Assembly (NCBI RefSeq): GCF_023973825.1
Contig: NC_090124.1
Location: forward strand, 561,001-625,000
Direction: 5' to 3'
DNA: 64,000 bases
Origin: Plasmodium brasilianum
Taxonomy: Eukaryota > Apicomplexa > Aconoidasida > Haemosporida > Plasmodiidae
The notes under the pieces were generated by a model that saw nothing but the letters and a program-made list of their open reading frames with translations, did not search any database and had not been told where the DNA came from. Of this stretch, positions 59,092 through 64,000 are shown piece after piece; within the stretch, counting starts at the first letter, position 1; each line of letters starts with the position of its first letter. The position numbers and the translations under genes are program-made.

Positions 59092-60486
59092 GATGTGATA
59101 CGTACATAAATACAGTGTCTTTACATTTAATTAGCTCATTTATCATACATATTGCATCTTGTATGCCTTATTTTGGACGTTTTATCCTTTAAGTTTTACA
59201 TTTTATGTTATATCTTGCATAATTTATCTTTCTTACCTTTTATTTTATATTAATTTTAATTTTTTTTTTTATTTTCTTTTCACGCTACTTCCTTGATCCG
59301 ATCGTTTAGCTATTATCATCTTCATATTTATTAATTTTTCATTTTTCATTTTTTTTTTAATTTTAATCCTTTAATAATAGGTATTATTCTCAATGAATGC
59401 AATTTTCCACTTTAAAATTATGCGTATTATACACATAAAATAATATTCCCATAATACAAACTCACGTTTAAGTAAAAGCATGTACACTGACATACTTAGA
59501 CAACTATTTTTAACGACTTATTATTTAAGGATAGAAAATGAATATATTTTAAATGAAATCCCTGTTTAAGTCGCATATTACAATATCTTTTCACAGTTAT
59601 CTCCTTATTTTATAATGCTACTACATTCTTGTTAAGGAACAAGTAGTAAAATGGAAAACCAAAAAAAATTAATATAACAGTCACCTTTCCCATTCTTTTC
59701 AAATTATGAACTCTATCCCAGTTATGCATAAATACGTAAAAAAGGAAAAAAAGCTTAAATGCGTTTGTTTTACAGGAAAATTATAAATTGTTACAAAAAT
59801 TGATATGTAGTAAAAAAAATAAAGTAATAAAAAGTAAAATAAAGTAAAATAAGATAGAATAAATCAAAATAGAATAAAATAAAATGAAAAAGTGGAATAC
59901 TTCAAAAGAACGTTAAGCAAATTTACTTATATCCTTTTATTTTTTATTTTATATTATATTATTTTTTTTTTTTTTATATCATCTCAAAAAATATTCGTAT
60001 TAATATGAAATTCCTAATATTTCACATAAATTTTAGAACAAAAAGTATGATCACGGAAAACAAAAAGTTATGGGAAAAAGAAAAAAAAATTAAGACCCCT
60101 TTTTCTTTGCCATACATTCCATCCATTCTTTCTATTTTTTTGCGTAGATACATACGTGAGTATTATATAATATAGGGTTATTTTATTCTAATTCTTTCTA
60201 CCATTTTAATTTATTAGAAAAAAATGTAAATCTATATAATGCTAATAAATATTTTGTTAAGCATATCTAACAGAATATATTTTTTTTCAATTTTCCAAAA
60301 AGATATATATATTTATTAAAAACATTAATAATGAGTTATATTTTGTTTTTTCTTTATTAATAATCGTAGGATCAAACTACACACACACAGGGAAACGACT
60401 TTTTTATTCAAGGGATGACATACATACGTTTCTTATTTAAATACAGAATTTTTTCTCTTAACCAAGGGAAGAAAGGCTTAACAATC

Positions 60487-60529
<43 letters not shown>

Positions 60530-62494
60530 TACATACAAATATACGTATGTTGCGGAAGTCACTATACTTTTAAACGAATTATTTTTTGCTCATTTTAAAA
60601 ACTCTGAAGAAATGTGCATAAAAAAAAATTAATGTTGTCACTAGAAATTTTTCAAAAATAATATATGGTGTTCAAGAAAAAGATATACAATTTAATAATG
60701 AATAGCACTTTGTTTATATATAACACGAATGAAATTATATTTATAATACATGTACACTTATTCCCGATTTTTTTATATATAAGCTACAATTTAATTTTCG
60801 CTTTTGCTACTAATCTTTTGGAGTAAAAAAAAAAAGAAAAGAAAAAAAATTGCGAAAAATTATACAAGCCATTCTTGTAGCTAAAAAATATACCTACTAG
60901 AAAATAAAAAGGAACGAATTTATCAGCTCGTTAAATATATACAGATATTTATACATAAAAATTATATATATGCGTATATATAAATAATCAGCTACTACTG
61001 CTGCGTGATGAAGGATGACCCGTGAAAAATAAACTCATTCAATATTTATAAAATAGTATTCCCTTATAGCACTAAGGTAGAGAAGAAAGTGTGAAAATTT
61101 GTGCTGCTTAATTAATCTACAGGTTGCGAAAGTATATACACTTGTATTTATATGTATATAAAATATATATATGAAATTTAAAAAAATTATGAGTACCAAA
61201 AATTAACACTCTTTCAGTGTTATATTAACAAGGACAATTTTCATGATAAGACTAAAAATGATGTTATAAAAATTATTTATAACACTAAGGATGAATAACA
61301 CATAAAAAAGTCTCTTATTTGAAACGAAAAAAAAAAAAAAAAAAATGGGTCAGGGAAACAATGTACACTGTTTTTTTTTTCATACTATTCACTTCTGTTT
61401 CCAACATTGGTGATGTTCTCAACTGAATTTTTAATCTCACCTTTTAAAAAAATTTAAAAAAAAACATTACCTTTTAAAGCCTTTTATTATAATATTTTTA
61501 TATTCGGCTTGTGCTATTTCTTAAAATATGCACAAGTTTTATAAATATTCTAGCTTTTTATGTGCGCAATAAGAATAGCGTATGCATTTGTATGTATAAA
61601 AAATATATATTATATATATATAAGTATGCTTGTTTATGGAATAATGTTATATATAAGAATACATATTTATTTTTTTATTTCACATGCACTTTTTTTTTTA
61701 CGTGCTCTTCTTATGACTTAAGTACAAAGCCCAAAAAAAAAAAAAAAAAAAATAAAAAAAACAAGGAGCAAAGAGAAATAAAAAAAAAAAATGAAAGGAT
61801 TATTAAAATAAAAAGATGAATAATTAAAAATTATGAATTAAAAAGAAAAAAAAGAGATATTCCTTATCAAAATACAGTTAAGCATTTTCATTTTCTTATT
61901 TTTTTTCATCAACGTTACATTTATATTTTACGTGTGAAAGAGCTATAACATGTACTTACATCATGTACGTATATATTTATATATGCTTATGTATACATAT
62001 ATATATATATAAATATAGATATGCGTTTATATAAATTTGAAAAAACGGGATAATTTAAAAAAGTAGATAAGCATTTATGTGAATTTATTCTATTGCGAAG
62101 TACCATTTAACAATTGTATAATTCCTTTAATTTTTTTTTATGCCATACACGTATTGAAAATTATAGTGTATTATACATATATATATATATATATATACAT
62201 AAACATCTATATAATTTTATAAAAGGCATATTATTGTTGTAGTAATATTGTAAAAAAGAGAGTACAAAAGAACAAACAAAATAAAATTAAAATTAAAAAT
62301 AAATTTAAAAACAAAATTCAGAATAAAATTCAATGTAAAAATAAAATTAAAAAAAAATAAGAAGCTTTTAAAAAGCGTAAATTAATATTGAAGAGATTTT
62401 ATGAAATTTATGTAAAATTTATTTTTTATATTTTTATTTAATTTTAAAATTAAATAGAGTATATTTTCTCTTTTATCTTTGTATATTATATTAG

Positions 62495-62520
62495 AAACGC
62501 CCAGCTCGAACACGTAATAC
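62495..62520 (+). other. Probable 26-nt leader mini-exon of the CELF-like gene
   Basis: A locally G+C-richer 26-base island is bounded by an acceptor (TATTAG) and a donor (GTAGGT). Joined to an acceptor at 62600-62601 it gives an open frame, KRPARTRNT then APVRDKGTSEL, running into the first ATG at 62636. It may be 5' UTR or coding if another exon lies upstream. Confidence 0.4.
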
Positions 62521-62635
62521 GTAGGTTCACACATATATATATAATATATACGTACATATATATACGAACCTATATATATACATATACATATTTACATATA
62601 GAGCGCCTGTGAGGGACAAAGGAACATCAGAATTA

Positions 62636-63778
62636 ATGACTATTCGGAATATAAGTATGGAAAATAGTGAGAACATAGATGCCAATGAAAATTCCTCTGA
62701 CACAAATACAGCAAATTATATTCAGGGGAAGAATAATGAAAATATATCAGATGAATTGGATTTTTCAAAAGAAGAAAATGAATTAAATGGAAGCACAAAA
62801 AATGCAAAATCGAAGCAGGATAATTCAGTAAAAACAAAAAATTCGTCAGATAACAATGAAATTAACATTGATTACAGTGATCACAATTTTCCATGCCATC
62901 CAGCTCCACCTGTATCTATAAAACTATTTATTGGAAGGGTTCCAAAAAATTTTGAAGAAGAACAATTACGTCCTATATTTGAAGAGTTTGGAATAGTAAA
63001 TGAAGTAGTTATCATACGAGATAAAATAACAAACATACATAAATCAAGTGCTTTTGTGAAAATGGCATCAATTTCAGAAGCTGATAATGCAATAAGGTCA
63101 TTAAATAATCAGAGAACTTTAGATCCACAATTAGGATCACTACAAGTTAAATATGCTTCAGGAGAAGTTATGAAATTAGGTTTTCCACAAAATATTGAAT
63201 CAGGTGTTGATCAAGCCAAATTATTTATTGGTTCATTACCAAAAAATATTACTGAAGAAAGTATAAAAGAAATGTTTTCTCCTTATGGTGCAGTTGAGGA
63301 AGTTTTTATTATGAAAGATAATTCAACTGGATTAGGAAAAGGATGTTCTTTTGTAAAATTTGCATTCAAAGAACAAGCCTTATATGCAATCAACACATTA
63401 AATGGAAAGAAAACATTAGAAGGATGTGCAAGACCTGTTGAGGTTAGGTTTGCTGAACCCAAGTCAGCTAAACAGACACAAATGCCCTTAACATTACAGC
63501 CTATGCAAAATGCACCACATGGAATTTCACCACAACCGCACATTACAAGCCCTAATAATATAAACTTCGGAAATAATTTTGGTGTAAACAATAATTATCC
63601 TCGACAAGTGGGTGCATGGAAAGAATATTATTCTGGAGAAGGAAGACCTTATTACTACAATGAACAAACAAATACAACTCAGTGGGAAATGCCAAAAGAA
63701 TTTGAAACCATTTTTATGAACAATACGCCAAATATGCACAACCTTTCGGATTCATCAGGTTATTTTTATGAAAGATAA
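62636..63778 (+). CDS. CELF/FCA-like RNA-binding protein with two RRMs and a WW domain
   Basis: 380 residues from the first in-frame ATG; a second Met seven codons on is an alternative start. Residues 1-90 are Asn/Ser/Glu-rich. RRM1 at about 95-172 has RNP2 KLFIGRV and RNP1 KSSAFVKM; RRM2 at about 185-262 has KLFIGSL and KGCSFVKFA. The spacing and LFIG-type RNP2 motifs are those of CELF/Bruno proteins, which control splicing, translation and decay of mRNAs. In place of the third CELF RRM there is a WW domain at about 326-357: GAWKEYYSGEGRPYYYNEQ, then TTQWEMP, with both Trp residues and the Tyr cluster. Two RRMs followed by a WW is the layout of the plant regulator FCA, so a Pro-rich binding partner is likely. 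P. falciparum CELF1 is the probable orthologue (from memory). Confidence 0.9.
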   Translation: MTIRNISMENSENIDANENSSDTNTANYIQGKNNENISDELDFSKEENELNGSTKNAKSKQDNSVKTKNSSDNNEINIDYSDHNFPCHPAPPVSIKLFIGRVPKNFEEEQLRPIFEEFGIVNEVVIIRDKITNIHKSSAFVKMASISEADNAIRSLNNQRTLDPQLGSLQVKYASGEVMKLGFPQNIESGVDQAKLFIGSLPKNITEESIKEMFSPYGAVEEVFIMKDNSTGLGKGCSFVKFAFKEQALYAINTLNGKKTLEGCARPVEVRFAEPKSAKQTQMPLTLQPMQNAPHGISPQPHITSPNNINFGNNFGVNNNYPRQVGAWKEYYSGEGRPYYYNEQTNTTQWEMPKEFETIFMNNTPNMHNLSDSSGYFYER

Positions 63779-64000
63779 TTATGTTTCTGCGTAAAAGAGC
63801 TTGAACGGGATATACATCCCATTTTTTTTTGCTTTCAATTAGTTGCATTAATGTTTAGGCGTCTGGGCAATTTTTTGAGGATTTTTTTTAAACATTATTT
63901 CATATTTGTGTTGTTTCTTTTTTTTTGTGTGCAATTTCTTTTTTCTTTTTTTTTTTTTGCTATATGTTATGCCATTTTTCTGTTTATTTATACCCCCCTT
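63779..64000 (+). other. 3' region of the CELF-like gene
   Basis: T-rich sequence after the stop codon. It contains a small inverted repeat, GGGATATACATCCC at 63808-63821, followed by a run of T. Confidence 0.5.

Larger units (their letters stand above)
49650..62494. other. 13-kb gene-poor divergent intergenic region
   Basis: The longest non-coding stretch in the window, between two head-to-head genes for RNA-binding proteins. It is almost entirely A+T, with (TA)20 at 50452-50491, (AT)24 at 60489-60536, GT/CA-rich tracts near 51490-51700, 52460-52500 and 53450-53660, and many poly-A/T runs. Apart from one 188-codon ORF (58525-59091) and a 14-bp minisatellite I see no gene. Long leaders, upstream ORFs or non-coding transcripts are possible but not visible as such. 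Confidence 0.6.

Noticed and set aside
63808..63830. Stem-loop plus T run resembling a bacterial terminator
   Set aside because: The organism is eukaryotic, so rho-independent termination by this hairpin is not expected; it is noted only as a possible 3' UTR element.

Overview
This window comes from a nuclear chromosome of a malaria parasite (genus Plasmodium). The evidence is the extreme A+T content, long poly-A/poly-T runs and (AT)n tracts between genes, short GT..AG introns, proteins inflated by Asn/Lys-rich low-complexity sequence, and recognisable Plasmodium-type genes such as a guanylyl cyclase fused to a P4-ATPase-like domain. The species cannot be fixed from the sequence alone. From memory (unverified), guanylyl cyclase beta and a CELF-type RNA-binding gene lie close together on P. 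falciparum chromosome 13, so the window is probably the syntenic block.

Layout. 1-8640 (minus): 13 exons of guanylyl cyclase beta, cut by the window edge after the first cyclase domain. 10078-11058 (minus): small protein with an SMN-type YG box. 11456-12562 (plus): membrane-anchored protein of unknown function. 13534-15253 (plus): seven-exon EMC3. 16100-17317 (plus): four-exon RBM42-like RRM protein. 18744-19277 (plus): small single-pass protein, possibly mitochondrial. 20671-26726 (minus): about 2000-residue membrane protein with MORN-like repeats and a DUF900-type alpha/beta hydrolase, broken by one homopolymer frameshift. 28516-29401 (minus): divergent ARF-family GTPase. 30162-30410 (minus): two probable 3' exons of an untracked small gene. 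30919-41305 (minus): about 3460-residue protein with sacsin/SIRPT-like segments, crossed by a long Asn microsatellite. 43866-49649 (minus): large Asn-rich protein with C-terminal KH domains. 49650-62494: about 13 kb with almost no coding sequence, holding one 188-codon ORF and a 14-bp minisatellite. 62495-63778 (plus): CELF/FCA-like protein with two RRMs and a WW domain, probably preceded by a 26-nt mini-exon.

These genes are independently transcribed eukaryotic units, not an operon. Several deal with RNA (SMN-like, RBM42-like, KH, CELF/WW). EMC3 serves ER membrane insertion and the cyclase serves cGMP signalling. Two of the long minus-strand genes carry reading-frame breaks exactly inside low-complexity tracts. 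These look like sequence or assembly errors, or recent slippage, rather than true pseudogenes.
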